Positions 1 to 35,101 are shown, numbered from the stretch's first letter. The stretch: 64,000 nucleotides of DNA from Pyxicephalus adspersus (GCF_032062135.1 NC_092858.1:127366355-127430354); one strand, 5' to 3'. The notes: generated from the sequence alone by a model not told the origin. Translations and numbers: made by a program.

Positions 1-3000
1 CCCCCCCAGTCTTATACAGCGAAAAATACGGTATTTCATTAATATCTGGCTAGTACACATTTATGCATAGCAATGGTAACCCTAATTTTTGAGCATTTGC
101 ACATTCTAGGCAAGCAAATCTAAATGAATACTAAAATCACACAACCATAGATATAATCATATTTTTTTAATGACTTTGTATCATGGTAAATCTCATCTTC
201 ATGTTTTACTTTACTTTATGTTCTCAATTAAAAAAAATAAATGCAAACTTAAACAGTACAAAAACATGTATAAATGCATTCATGTCTTTATATCTGCCCA
301 GAGTTTAGCTTTAAAAGAAAAATGTAGGGATCTATTTACAAAGTAGTGCAACACATGGACCTGGAGGGTTCTTATCCAAAGAATATTAGGTGAATGTCAG
401 ATCCGGTGTTTGATAGACAGAGCCCATAGAGTTTTTTCATGTTCACATTTTGACTTATTGCATCATATAGCTGAAAAGCATTTTTGTTGGGATTGAAACA
501 ATTTTATATGCTTGTTAGTCTTTAGTTCCATGACTGTGTTTTACATAAAGATCAGCATGTTTTTCCTTAAGTGGCTATCTGCTTTTCAGGGAATAGAATT
601 AACAACCCTGTTAATAGCTGCTGCAAAAAACAAAAACAAATGTGGATTCTGCTGCTATTCACTCAGTTTGATATGACTATTAAGCCCCATGTAGACGCTC
701 AATAATTGTCACCCAAAATTATCATTAATGAATGTTTCAAATGAAGATGGAATTAAATGAGCAGTGTAAAGACAGGTTTCTGCAAATCTGCCAATCAGCC
801 TGTATGACTTATGGAGTGAGGAATGGAGAAGAACAGGTAGGAGGTGCAATGCTGCATCCTCCATATTTAGAACATTATAGCTGGTATTTGTATCACTCAT
901 ATAGTGGTCTACATTTTTGTGAGACTGGTGTATTAATCCAAGTGTCAAGCAACAATATTCTAACATCTATACACAGCCTCAGGTCTTGGGCTGATCTTTA
1001 TTTCTGAACCATTCATAGATCAAAGAAATTGACTGCACATGTATTTAATGTGGGATGATTTCAGCAGCTGACCAATTGTAAGCGCATTTCCTTTGGAAGT
1101 AGAGAGATTGGACATATAGGTAAACACAAAGGGGTAGCTGCAGTCCTGTGGGCCCCAATGTGGAATATGGATCTGTACAGCCAGGCATGGGCAGAGGCTG
1201 CATCTGGATGTAAATTACCTACGGATCCGGAGGTACTATACTATGTAAGCTGCCATTTCTTACCTAGTTCTAAAAAATACGGCTTTCTTTGTTGGTGTTC
1301 TGATCCTCAACCTTTAACACCTTCTGAATCACTGCCCAAGAATGAGTATGCAGTTTGGTGTTCAGTTTATTCCCACAAAACCTATTACACAGTTACCTGC
1401 ATGAATGTTTCAGGTATGTAACCAAACTGCTAAAACCAAAAGATCAGCTTTATATCCAGACAATAAGCGTTTAATAGAATGAGTTAAGCAATGGCAGCTT
1501 ACATAAACTCTTTGTAAAGGCTATATTTTATTAGCTTAGGTTAGTGGAAAATGCTCCCTGAGGGCTGACATTGTGCAGAGGGGAGCAAATCTGGAAAGTC
1601 AGGCTCTCCACAGGTTTGGGTATGTGCTGGCCTTTGCATGATGTGAAGAAAATAACATTATCCAGAGCAACAAGTAATACAAAATGTAGCTAAAATATGT
1701 TTTTTACAGAGAAGTGTTAGAAACCCCTCTAAAAGTGCTACCTGATTTCCTTTTGGAGAAGTCAAAAGCGAATGAATTGTTTGAACATACAGATCTTCGC
1801 CAATCAAATTGTTCTTCTATTGACTATTCTTTAGCATGTCAATCAAAGAAGTTCAATATTTTTGTGCCAATAGGGGGTCTCTTCATTAGGCAAGTGACCT
1901 CCAACTTATGTGTCACCATCATCGGTTGATGATCATCCCACACATAAGTGTGTGTATTGGTCTGGTTAGTGATGTGTATACATAGGACCCCTTGCTGAGA
2001 CTTCTGCCTAATTTCAGTCCAGATATAAATTGCCTGAGAACCAGAATTCCCAAAATGGACATGGAAACAAAAAAAAAAGTTCATGTCCATTCTCCACTTG
2101 AACTCAAATAAAAAAAAAAATCAATTGAGAATAAAAAGCAATACACGGAGCTCCTTTAAGTGAGGGATCATAAAGACAAGGAGTGGATTGATATCAGTTC
2201 AGAAGCAAGCGTAAAGGTAGGAAATTACGTGGGGTGGGACTGTCGTAAGAGCAACTATTTAAATGCAGAGGAGGCCATAATGGAATGGTTCGAATGGCAA
2301 TATCCAACAGGGAAAAGAGAAAGGAATGGTCGATAATGGAACCAAAATAGAATGCGGTAAGGACAGGAGGTCTGGAGACTGGACAAGGATTCTAATGACC
2401 TCCCACTAGAATCTAACCCAACTAATGATGTTCCTGTGTGTTCCATGTTGGGTAACGTGTGGTTCCATAGGCAGGGGGAAAGACAGGATTGTCAAATAAG
2501 GAGAAGAGAGGGCTGGAGACTGAAAAAAGGTTTTGGGCATGGAGAATACGGTCCCAAAATGTTAGGAGGGTTAGATTGAGAAATGGAATATCCTTGCTTT
2601 GTATCTGTTCTATTGTCATTTTATAATTTTTACATTTTGTATTGTTATAAAACATTAATAAACAGATTAATGTAAATGGTGGAACCCCCACTCCTTTTAT
2701 CCTTAATTTTATATATTATCTGATAATTGGCGCTAAATCACACTATACCAGCAAGGCTGCAAATGATCCATTGATTGGCCTTAATGTTTTTGTTGAAGGA
2801 TTGATGGTTGTATGTAGAGTATATCTAGCAAAAAGCATTAAAGTAGATTAGAGGATTTATTGACGAAGTACATTAAAGGCCCTTCTTCCATATTCGTATT
2901 TAAATGATAGTACAAATTGGCTAAAAGGCCTTCTTTAATTTACTTAAAAATGGCTACTTGAATCCAGAATGACACATGATTTGATTTTCAATAAACAGCT

Positions 3001-3297
3001 GTACTTTGATTCCAGATACTAATAAATATTTGTCTTTCTTGAAAGATTGCTTGCAGCTTCATTATTGCATGTGAAGCAGAATGAAAGATGCAGCTGCAGA
3101 CAGACCCCTGTCACTGTATCTACAAGTGGGCACATCTTGGTTTAATGTTGCCATGGCAACTTATGAGAACCTGAAGCAACAATAGCAGTGGTATGATGAT
3201 CTAAGCATATGCCTGTGATCAGCCCCAGGCTTATAACAAGAGATATGTACTACTTTCAACTAATCATATGAAGGTCATTCAAAGTAGCTATCTATCT

Positions 3298-3403
3298 AAA
3301 TTTACAACAATTTAAATCACATCATAGAATGCCCTAGTACTGATCCATATAAATTTACAACAATTGATATCACATCATAGAATGCCCTAGTAACAAATTG
3401 CAG
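3298..3403. repeat. Imperfect 53-bp tandem duplication
   Basis: AAATTTACAACAATT...ATCACATCATAGAATGCCCTAGTA appears twice with period 53 (starts 3298 and 3351), with small differences between copies. Confidence 0.85.
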
Positions 3404-4972
3404 ACCTAAGTCAAAGAAAACCTCTTCTTGCTGCACAAAGTCTAGACGGGGATAAAATATATGACTGAAAGATATATCTAATGCATCATAAGAGCTTGCA
3501 TTAGATGATCAAAGGCAGCCACACAATGTCAAGCAAAAAAAAATTAGCTGTAATGCATTGCAGGATGTGAATACAAACAATACAACAGAAAACAAACAAT
3601 ACAATATAAAAAATTAAAAAAATGTAAGTATGGAGGAGACTGAAAATGTATAGAGATAAATAAAGATGCATAAACTAAGAAGGAATGCTTTCTAGGATTA
3701 AAAGGAAATTTCTGTGGCTGAATAGAAAAGTATTACATATAAAAAACATTTAGATTATTAAAGTAGAACCAATTTAAAAGAGCCAAAAATTGTGAGCAGA
3801 CATGTTCTTTATTGTGGGAGGCACAGTCCATGTCCTTTCTTCAAAAAAAAAAAAAATTTACCTGTCTGTTTGCAATGTTATATATATCATATATGGTATA
3901 TGGTCATGGCATAGCCTGCTGCCAAGAAAAAAGGAAATTCCGGCATGCATGTGTAGAGGTTATGTAATTTTGGCTCAACCAATTAAAATAGCCAAAAACC
4001 TGAACCTGGAAGAGGGTCGAGTGAAGATGTTGCCTCTGGTAATGGAATCAGGACAGGTGAGTTTAGTTACAATTTTAGGCACACCAGTTATAAAAAAAGA
4101 AAGCAAAAAAAAAAAAAAACAGAAAAGGCATACATAAACCCTTTTCAATTAACTTATAATATGACTTAAATATGCTAAAGAGTTTGAGTACTTAGAGAAA
4201 AGCCATTTTCCTAGCACTGCCCCCTCTATTCTTGCTCACCATAGTTCTTTTTATTACTGGGATCATCAGCTGCCCTCTCCCTCCCTTCACCTCCTTGCAT
4301 AAACTTTATTGTAGTTACCAGAGGAGGGGCAAAGAGGAATATTATGGAACAGCCATAATTAGCTAAGGGTTTTGTGAAACCTAGGTGTTCCTGGGGTTTC
4401 CTTGAACTGTGGCTGATTGATCCCAAATCTTGATGATAATGCCTGCATAATTCTGTAGCCAACACCACTTGGTAGAGCCAGCTCAATGACTATTATGATG
4501 ATTTTAGGTGTCTGTAAAGGTGTTATTCCAGCCATAGTAGAAGAGTGTTCTATCCACTAGCCACCAATTTAAAATGGCGTTTTTTACCTATGGCATGCCA
4601 AAAATATGTTTGAGTAGGAGTTTCTAAGGGGGGGGAAAATAGAAAAAGGCTGCTATAGAGTGTCACTTAAGAAGCAGCTCTGAGTCTGCTGGACCTTACA
4701 TCCAAGATGGTACCATCCAGAGCTTTAAAACATCTACACAGATAAAGCTTTTAACAGTAAATAACATGCACTAAATATGTTAAATACACTTTTTTTCTTG
4801 AAGAAATATTTTTATTTCAAATATATGGTGTATCAACAAGCTCTCCTTAATTAGCATTACTAAAAGCTATTCAGCCTCTGCTAATCTAATAAAATATGAA
4901 GTAAATATACCATCACTTGTTCATCACAACCTCAGACCTGCATCCATTATACATAGAAAAAAAAAGTCTGAA

Positions 4973-5076
4973 AAGGTGATAATAATTCATGGGATATCAC
5001 TATCGATTTCATTACTGCACATATAAGGTGATAATAATTCATGGGATATCACTATCGATTTCATTACTGCACATAT
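4973..5076. repeat. Perfect 52-bp tandem duplication
   Basis: Two adjacent identical copies (4973-5024 and 5025-5076) that begin AAGGTGATAATAATTC and end ACTGCACATAT. The absence of differences suggests a recent event or an assembly duplication. Confidence 0.93.
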
Positions 5077-5719
5077 CCCGTTCATAAAATGGCAAGTATT
5101 GCTTTACTACAAGGACTTTTTCAAACATATAAAACTGTCTGGGCTGCCACAATGTAATTTGTGTTATAAAGTAAAGCTATATGAGATCAACAGTAAATTA
5201 AATACAATAAAATATTGTTTGCAGCTCAACCTACAGCAATTTTTAATCCTTAATTTATCTCCATATTAGCAATATAAAATATATCTAGGCTAAAAAAAAT
5301 ACCTACCCAGAATCTTTTTACAAAAGATTTATTAAATCAACAGATAATTTTGCCACAAGATACAGGTTACTGTCAGTCACATTTATGTCAAACAGCATTT
5401 TTTTCCTCTATTTATTAGATCTGCTCACATGTCTACCTGCCAGTATGTAAGGGTTAATAGTCAAATGTCACTGGGCGAGGTGGGGGTTCAGCAAAGCATA
5501 CAAAGATCAGGAGGGCTGTGGAGAGATTGTAGAGATAACAGTATGTTTACTTTCATCCTGCAGCTGTCCTCACTATATTAACATGCTATGTTGTTGAAAA
5601 TCAGAATAATGTTGCTCAGTGCTCCTTTTTGCCTATTATGTAAAGTAGGGTTGCATTTGTCTTTAACTTGTAGTAGTGGCAGAGTAATGGTTTGTTTGGG
5701 TCTTATATGCTTTTTAGTG

Positions 5720-5721
<2 letters not shown>

Positions 5722-5759
<38 letters not shown>
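5722..5759. repeat. (AT)n microsatellite
   Basis: About 19 uninterrupted TA/AT dinucleotides. Similar short AT runs occur at 33279-33301 and around 41838. Confidence 0.95.
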
Positions 5760-5760
<1 letters not shown>

Positions 5761-6117
5761 TTTTTCTTTGCAAGCTGTTTTTATATACTAGAGACAGAAA
5801 ACCAACCTGCATTAGAAAATATTGTCACCAATTTTTCCACAGCCAGTTTAAATATTTTATACCTGCAAACTATAGTAAGTACCTACAACCTAAAATGCTA
5901 GATATATATTTACTCATGGGTAATTAAAAAAGCAATATATGTAGAACTATTTCACCAACCTGTACAAATATACAAAACTCTTTATTGTAGAGAGAAACAC
6001 AAAATATATGACCCTTCCTGTTTGGCCAAACCCCATAATGTACTAACATGTATATTGAACTGGATCAATTGTCCAGCTACGCATTCATAAACCTGATTTC
6101 ATAACAGTAATCTCTAT

Positions 6118-6490
6118 GGTGTCTGTTTATAAAGCAGTGAATCAGTAAAAACATTTACTGGTGTGGAATCAATTACTGCCATTGAAAGACAGGCCCTGAT
6201 TTACTAAAGCTCTCCAAGGCTTGAGAGAATACACTTTAAGAAGTGATGCTGGGTGTTCCAGAAAACATGGAAAGGATTTTTAAAAATTATTTGCTATTAT
6301 CCAGCAAAGGTTTTGAATGCTGGACCCGATCCATTCCAGGTTTGCTGGATCACCCAGCTTCATTGATGAATGAGTGTATTCTCTCCAGCCTTGGAGAGCT
6401 TTAATAAGTCAGGGCCATAGACCTGATAGAATAACCACCAGGTTTGTTTCAGTGAGTGTCAGATTCACTGCTTTTTAAATAGACCCCTAT
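6118..6490. mobile_element. MITE (GTCTATTTATAAAGCAGTGAATC ends) split by a nested palindromic MITE
   Basis: The left end (TTTATAAAGCAGTGAATC near 6126) and the right end (GATTCACTGCTTTTTAAAT near 6465) are inverted copies of each other. Between them sits a complete copy of a second family (6191-6416) that starts GGCCCTGATTTACTAAAG and ends CTTTAATAAGTCAGGGCC. A solo copy of the outer family lies at 17213-17346. Confidence 0.75.
6191..6416. mobile_element. Palindromic MITE family A, copy 1 (nested)
   Basis: Near-palindromic element: the first half (CTCTCCAAGGCTTGAGAG...) is the inverse of the second (...CTCTCCAGCCTTGGAGAG), ends GGCCCTGATTTA / TAAGTCAGGGCC. Other copies at 6563-6725, 28416-28620, 35102-35322 and 49056-49275. 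Confidence 0.85.
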
Positions 6491-6562
6491 ATGTACTATA
6501 TAAACTTGGATTAAGTGTTTAGGTGGACTTCAATTATGTTGGACATAGTAGCTGCTAGACTC

Positions 6563-6725
6563 AATGGGCCTTATTTATAAAAGCTCCCCAAGGCTGGAGA
6601 GAATACACTTTCATCACTGAAGCTGGATGATCCAGCAAACCTGGAATGGATCAGGTTCCAAGTTTGCTTCACTGATGAAAGTGTATCCTCTCCAGTCTTG
6701 GATAGCTTTAATAAATCAGCCCCAA
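6563..6725. mobile_element. Palindromic MITE family A, copy 2
   Basis: Same ends and CTCCCCAAGGCTGGAGAG / CTCTCCAGTCTTGGA arms as copy 1, with a shortened centre. Confidence 0.82.
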
Positions 6726-7619
6726 TGTCTTTTTACATAATTACGGTACTTAATCTGTAATTTAGAAACCCCTGCCAAGTTCCAAGTCGTAACACCTAGC
6801 CAAGGTTGACCCGGGTACAATAACAAAGTACAATACAATATTTAGTAGTTACCTATGTAAAATCAAACAGTAAGGGGGATTGTATAATGGCACAGACATT
6901 TACAGTGGTTCCTTTCAGTCTGCTTTTAAATTTGTGTGTGTTACTCTATTACTGACATTGAAACTCACGGACCTGGAAGATTCCCACCAGGGAATGTTTG
7001 AGAAAATGTCTGACTCCCTGTCTTGCACAAATTGCATACTGTATACTTGTACCCTTCAAATAACCATCAGGTTTTCAGGGAACCCCAGCTATAATCCCTA
7101 CATCCACAGCTCACAGTATTTTAGTGTGGTTGTCAGTGGGAAAAATTTCACAATTGTTACATTGCTGGCCAGTGGGAAGAATGTCACCCTTACAGATAGA
7201 ATGATCATTGATGTCACCGAAACTGACCTGAAAGGCACAAATTGCTCATTGCTCTATGAACTCCAGGGTTCTTTGAAACTGGTTGAGAAACACTGGTGTA
7301 TGATCATCCTTAGATCTAGAAGCAGTTTGAATTGCTGCAGCCACAAAACATTTTCTCTGTATGTTAAACTGTCTATGACATCTAATCAACATAATGACAT
7401 AACATTTCATTAGATCTTGTACTAAAAACTTTAGAGGCTACTGCTCCTCATAACTACATCATGAAACCAATACTACAACTACCAATGCATACTCCATTCC
7501 AAAGCAATAAATGAAAGTGCATAAAAAAGTGTTTGATAAATTGTATGTCAAGCCAAAAAACTTTGAATACAACAGGGATGGATGGATTACAGCATCTGTC
7601 AGTTTTTTACACCTAGGGA

Positions 7620-7930
7620 AATGTACCTTTTGCTTTCTCTTCTGCTGACAATGGTTTCAACAAACTGAAAGCAAGGTAAAATATGCCGTAGCATAATCCT
7701 ATACAATAAAATATATAATATTTTTTGAATCATTATATCCTTTGGGTATTCACTCAGATATGTGCAGTAATCTAGCATGAAAATACTGCTGTCTGTGTGC
7801 AGCAGTTTCCTGTAATAAAGATTGGTCCCTACCGTTCTCTCTTCTTGTTCAGAATGACTGGTCTTGTATCTGCCCCTCCTGTAGTATTCTGTGGGCACTA
7901 AAATATCCAACGCAGTGATGACAACATAGC
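7620..7930. repeat. Dispersed repeat (TTCCTGTAATAAAGA.TGGTC core)
   Basis: The segment around 7806-7900 (TTTCCTGTAATAAAGATTGG...) is related to 27210-27400 and 55262-55380, which share CCT(G/A)TAATAAAGA followed by a CTCTCCCTGTGCTCAGTGACTG-like stretch. Class not assigned. Confidence 0.5.
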
Positions 7931-10639
7931 TACTTTAACAAGGAATTATGTTGGTTGGACGTTATTTCCATTGTGTTTATTATAACACAGGCAGTATGAG
8001 TCTCAGTATCCCCTGACGAAGCTAATATGCGAAATGGGTCGGGTACGAGACTTTGACTTACCATTATTTAATGAATATTAAGTGTTCTTGACAACTGGGC
8101 TTCATGATCTAGGTGTAAGAAGCTCAGAAAACATTGTCTATTGACTGTATGGGATTTTTGGTTACTACAATTGTTATGTTACTTATAATAAATATGTTTT
8201 CGTTTTACCAGTATTGGTTTGCCGTAAAAAGCCACTTTTTGTTCTCTTTACAATGATTATATTGCGAGATGTATTTATTTGTAATTTTTGTGCCCGAAGT
8301 TCAGCTTTAAAATGACTATACATTATAAACACAGGACATATCTGCAGTAACTTTCATGGTCCTTTGCCTTGTCCTTACTTTTTTGTGTTTAAAGTGTGTC
8401 TATAGATTGCATTATCAAAGGGCTTCTGTGCGGTTGGTTACTGTATTTAGGGCCCTATAAATGTCTATGAAAGCTAAATGTGCATGTAGGGGTGTCGGTG
8501 AAGAAGATTGGCTGCATATGTAATCATGTTATGTACACTTATCCATTTAGAAACATTAGGTCTGATCTTACATCTGTCTATAAAACACACAAGTATATAT
8601 TTTAGATAAATATTTATTGTAGCATTAGCAGAACTGGAGAGTATAAACGAGCTTGCGTTGTGTTCAATTACTTCATTTACATTATGTTCTTCCCTTCTAG
8701 TTTCTCATTTAACAAGGCCCATTTCTCTTAATCAAAGTAATAGTATTTGACGATAGCAAAGGACAGATGTAATAGGGTTGTCTTAAAGCATTATTCAATT
8801 AACGTTTAGCCACTTGTTGCCCTTGGCATAAACTGCTACTCTTACCATTAGACTAATATAAAAATAAAGCTTCCCCCAAGTGGCAATAATGGAAATACAA
8901 GCGAATGCAATTTAATAGATATAAAAATCAAATAATGGAGCAGTTATTCAATTAATTGTTCCTTGTTCAATGATACTAGATTTGAAATGTAGGACCAAGG
9001 ATCAGTATTCTCTCCAGTTACTAGACAAAGAAAACACAATGCACAGATACAAAATCCTCAAGTATATTCTGCTTATTTTACCCTTTAACAACAGTTTAAA
9101 TGCAGCTATTGGAAAGTATATGCATAACCAAATCCAAAAAGAAAATCCAATATATTGCAGCAGACCAGATTTAATGGCTGCTTTAGTTTTCTGTTCTTTT
9201 TTCCACTGGAAAATAAAGTAGCATACATAGTGGCTACATTTACTCCTCCATGAAAGTAGTCATGGCTATCACACCGACTGGACTTTAAACTTGTCTACCT
9301 TCTTTGCTTCTATTACATGGGGGCGGAGAATTAGTAGAGAAGATCTGAAAAGATCATCAGGTATTTTCTGTACTCAGACAAATGATAATCGCCTGACACC
9401 AACTGTCTTGCTCATCTCAGATTTAAATCTGACATTTGTACATTGTGCATAATTAATCTCCATTAATTTTTTATTGGAGATGGTGGGATGGATAAGAATT
9501 TACCAGAAATAGGGTGGGGCCCCAAGAACAGGCATGGGATGGAAATAGAGAATACTTTTATTGGGGATGGGGTAGAGATGGACCCAAAGTAAATAGAAAT
9601 ATGGGTCAGAGACAAGACTGTGTCACTGTGTACATCTCTAGTTTTGATATCCTTTAATGTATTGGGCAGTCAGCATTATATATGTATTTTTTTTATTTAC
9701 TCATAGTTATATTTTAAATACAAGTCATGGTAATTGAAAATGAACACTGAGATTCTGTCAGGGAGCAGGACTTTCCTGGTAATACTGCACCAGATCGTCA
9801 CATATCCTTGCCAAAGATCTGGTGATCTTAGGGTGCAACATGTGAGACAGTAACACACACATGCACCAATCATATTTAAACAGGCCATCAATGTTATAAC
9901 AAAATTAGTAAAACAGTATAAAGTGTGGGAATGTTATTACAGTACAGAAGTACATTCCTACTGGCTTTCTATTAGCCAACAATAGCGTTGAACAGACAGC
10001 TCTCTATCACATGGCTGCTGAACCAGATATTGTGTCCCTTAATGGAATAGTGTTTTAAAGCCAAAAGGGGTCAAATAAGAAACCTGGGACTTAAAAAATC
10101 AAGAATTGTCCCTATACTTATGCTTTAATGATTTTCATTTTTAAATACAAGAATCTTTTTAGGCAAAAATATTAAGTTGATAATAAGTAAAACTTTAATT
10201 ATAACTAAAAATGTACAATACATACAATTGATTCAGATTAGCTGACAATTAAGAAAGTGCTATAATAGGGAAATGGCAAAATTCAGTTCTTCGTACATAC
10301 ATGTATAAAAAAACTGACCTTAAAGCTCAACTCAAGGCAAAGAGCTAGTTTGTTCTTTCATCCATCTGGTCTTATTATTTACACAGCATAGCCAGGGTGG
10401 ATATTCCACTTACATTGTGAACTTTAGGCAGATATAAAGACAGACATTTCTACAGTTCTCTAATACTATATTGTGCATTTTTTACCTGTAAGCAATGTTG
10501 GAATCTAAATTTTACCTGGTATTTGCTTCCCTGTATTGCAGAGCTTGAATGTGAAAGGAATAGGCAGTACAAAAAGTGTTTCTGTTCATGTGCTAAGAGA
10601 AATCATTCTGATGAAAAAGAAAGCATACTGGCAGGGAGA

Positions 10640-10950
10640 TGAACTCAACTTGGGGAGTTCTAGGATAACTGCTAGGTCTCAGGTTCGAATCTCGTCCAGG
10701 ACATTATCTGCATGAAGTTTGCGGGTTTCCTCCTGGTACTCCGATTTCCTCTCACATTCCAAAATCATGCAGTTAGGTAATTGGCTTCCCCCCCAAATTG
10801 TCCTTAGACTGTGGTAATGACATATGACTATGGTAAGGACATTAGATTGTGAGCCCCTTTGAGGGACAGCTGACATGACTATGGGCTTTTCTAAAGTGCT
10901 GCATAATATGTCCGCTCTATATAAATACTGTGTAATAATAATATTATATA
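10640..10950 (+). mobile_element. tRNA-derived SINE with L2-like 3' tail
   Basis: Contains a pol III box B (GGTTCGAATCT, from 10682), a middle part with GGGTTTCCTCCTGGTACTCC, and a 3' end CGCTCTATATAAATACTGTG followed by TAATAATAAT, the tail type shared with L2-like LINEs. Minus-strand relatives occur at 47741-48130 and 55040-55245; the tail alone, inverted, at 31138-31330. Confidence 0.75.
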
Positions 10951-12329
10951 TATGATTTTGGTCATGAGAACATGCAAAGACAACAAAATGTACTGCAGGA
11001 AAAATCTCTGGATCAAAAAGATGGTGGTTTGATTACTTTAATAGAGATATCTGTATTTAGTTTCCATTTTTCGTTGGAGCTTTAAATATTTTGCTACTAT
11101 AGCATTTAAAATGCGTCTCCATGATATGCATCAAGTTTATGCATATATGTTTTCATCCTGAAGGCTTCAAAGCAGAACATTTATATCAATACAGGAAATT
11201 GATGCTGACAGCCAGCACTGAGCATTTGCTAATATTTGATTAAAGCGTAGCTGTGTGTGGCTATATCAAACCAACTAAGCATGGCAAGAACGTATGTTAT
11301 ATTTCAAAAACAGATAGTCATAAGTTAGATTAATAAACCTCCTTCAATTTGTTACAAATATGTTTAGCTGTTGTTTATGATTGGTAAATATCTAAAATAC
11401 GCATTGGTCATGATCGGTCATTGAAGCAATCTTATCACCATGGGGTCACTACTACACAAAAGGTAGCCTATAAAAAAAAAAAAAAAAAAGTTAATATGCT
11501 GCTTTACTGCTCCCAAGCTACTGCAAGTATTTGTGGAAGAACACCAGCATGCAGAAGGAACCCTAACACCTAAACATATGGGATACATGAAGCAGCTGAA
11601 GACAGCAAAGTGGTAGCTTTTCACTACTTTCCAAAATGGCATCCATTTAGAAGTTAACTCATGGTGATAGGATTACTGGGTACAGGATAACTTTAACATG
11701 AGGCATTAACTTAGGTATATTGTTTTACAATAAAATCATTAAAATCGTAAAAGTCAGTGTGTAATACAAAGTCTTAAAAAAAGGCTGGTGCAGAATAAAG
11801 CTCAACAGTTACAGACTGTTTTTCTTTTTATCTTTTCAATCATTAGTGGATAGGTATACAACTAAAAGGAGAAACATACAGTAGATATTCAATGTATTTA
11901 GGTGGTATGAGGATAGCTATCAAGTCACTGTGTTCACTGATAACCAAAAAACGCATCTGGTTGCTGGGCACGGTCTACCTAGTAATCAAAGGATCTATGG
12001 AAGCGGTGGCCAATGGATAACAGTGGAGAATTGGTTAAGCCCCCCCCCCAACAAATCACCCAACAAATCACTAACTATGTTATCAACAAGCACTGGATTA
12101 CTTTTGTAGTAATTGGTTGTTGCATGGATGCTTGAATCACAGGAAGTTCCAGAGATGTCACAGGTGACTTCCTTCCTCTTTACATTCAGTGTTAAAGGTT
12201 TGTGTTGCTATGTAGTTCCATTATTGATTGATCCATCATTTAGGTCTAGGGGTGGACCATGGATGTCAGTAGTAGCTGGTGGTTCCAGCACTGAAGAGAT
12301 CCCTAGGGCAGTAGTCGAAAACCAGAAAC

Positions 12330-12430
12330 CAAAAAAAATAAAATTTTGGTGGTTTGTGCCTCTGGCTGGTGCGCCCCTTAGGGTGGTCAGGAGAAGGACC
12401 CTGTGGGGGGCGCACACCGTGATAGTATTG
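12330..12430 (-). mobile_element. Fragment of hAT-type MITE family B
   Basis: TTTTGGTGGTTTGTGCCTCT...GGTCAGGAGAAGGACC matches, inverted, the 3' halves of the full copies at 40889-41248, 49306-49671 and 51624-51929. No terminal repeats remain. Confidence 0.6.
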
Positions 12431-13438
12431 AGCAAAGCTGGCGACATAATGAACCCTGGTTGGCCACATATAGTTTGGGCACCCATGTTCCCAGGGATGT
12501 TGTAGTTTGTGAATACTAATATATATTTAGTCTTTGTCAATGGTTTTAGGATGCTTACAGAGATAAAATCTCTTTGTGCAGCAAATGTCAACAACTGCAT
12601 GCTTAAAAGCCCTTCATAACATTCCCCTGGCTTTTTGAGTGAGTTTTTCGACTTGTTTGGATATTCCTAGTCAATATTATTGTCTAAAATGGTTCCAGAA
12701 CTGCCTAAACTGTGCCTCCCCTCTTTCCTCCGCAGGCCTAAACATATTCAATCAAAAGATTTTTCAGTTGTAAGATTATAAAATCTACTGTCTGTCATTA
12801 AATTTAGTCTTTATAGTTGTACTTTTCTTTGGGTGTATCACATGAATTGAATTTCCACACAGGATTAAATTGTAAAATATGTGAATCAACCCTTACTCAT
12901 TAATTATGCATTAAATAATTGAATTTAACTTAAAATGTGGGAAATTAGAGCACAGGTTGGGTGACTGTTAAAAAGAAAGATAGAATAGAACCCACAACCT
13001 TATTGCATATTATAGTTTCCCACAGTGTCTATATGCCCCAGACCTGCAACTTTAGAAGTAAAGTTAGTAAGTCTTGCTGCTTTAAATAAATAATTCACAT
13101 TAATTCTCCCTTTATGATCAAGTTTAGCAGTGTCAGCATGTACACTATTATTTATTTTCATACCAAAATATGTTATAAATTTATACATATTTATGCATGC
13201 ACTGACATCTGAACATCTGCACCTCACAAAAAAAAAATAAAATAATGCTACCATCATATATGCATTTTCGTATTTAGAGATGGATCTTTTAAAAAGTCAA
13301 GTGAACACAGGAAACCATTTTTTGGCATAAACTCTTTGATTAGCCGTTTGAACATACATAACCTATTTGCCTGAGAATCAACACTTACATGAATACATAG
13401 GATACTAATGGTAGAATGATGTGACTTTATTTTTTTAG

Positions 13439-34433
<20,995 letters not shown>

Positions 34434-35101
34434 CATTGTTTAACTATCCATATTTCATTATACACTCACCTTCAACTTTGTGAAATATTTCCTCATTAAG
34501 ATGGTATTGTGTGAATGTAAAGTGTTATTTTATATTTAAAACACCCCTGGTGTTATATGACTGTGATGTTTAAGTTTTAAAAATATAATATATATAATTT
34601 ACTAAACAGAATATTTATTGTAGTCGGCTATTGGGTATTTTATAATAGATTTTTTTGTTTCTTATTTTTAATACAGTTTTTATAAGTTGAACTTGGTGAA
34701 AGAGTTTAGTGAATTCTTAAAAACTACCTTAGCTACCTTATTATATTAGAAAAAATAAGTGAATTACTAAATAGTTAACTTTCAATTACAAAGTATATAT
34801 TACCTCAGGATACATAAACGATCATTATACCTCTTAATGTGTTATCTAGATAATGTATAGGTTGTACTTTAAAAAGGTGGCAGGTTTGCTTTAAAGTTTT
34901 AAAATGGGAAATCCTACATGTAACAAGAGATAGTGCTGCCATATTTATTTGGCTTGACTTGTGTAACTTGGGAGTTAAGCCCTGACCCTTAAAAAAAAGC
35001 TCTACCTATTTGTCAAGTCACTGGACAAAATAATTTTTTTAGATAGTGAGAGAGAGGTGGCTGGACATAAACATGAGAGGCTGGGTTCTAGTTGATAGAG
35101 T

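Larger units (their letters stand above)
1..13438 (+). other. Upstream / intron 1 of plus gene
   Basis: No exon recognised. I looked for a MAO exon 1 (a start Met, a VVIGGGIS-type run, then a GT donor at phase 1) and did not see it; MAO intron 1 is long in mammals, so exon 1 probably lies left of the window. Individually listed repeats lie at 3298-3403, 4973-5076, 5722-5759, 6118-6490, 6563-6725, 7620-7930, 10640-10950 and 12330-12430. The rest is AT-rich with no supported feature. Confidence 0.6.

Noticed and set aside
6880..7413. 177-codon plus-strand open frame, the longest uninterrupted one
   Set aside because: It starts at a TTG, has no recognisable domain or splice context, and the upstream part looks like repeat-derived sequence.
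10660..10700. tRNA gene suggested by a GGTTCGAATCT box B
   Set aside because: No cloverleaf can be formed and the sequence continues as a SINE body with an L2-like tail.
12113..12600. Overlapping 130-codon frames on both strands
   Set aside because: They overlap a fragment of the GC-rich hAT MITE, where stops are rare; no protein similarity seen.
1..13438. Exon 1 and promoter of the plus MAO gene
   Set aside because: No stretch encodes the GGGISG loop followed by a phase-1 donor; it is most likely left of the window.
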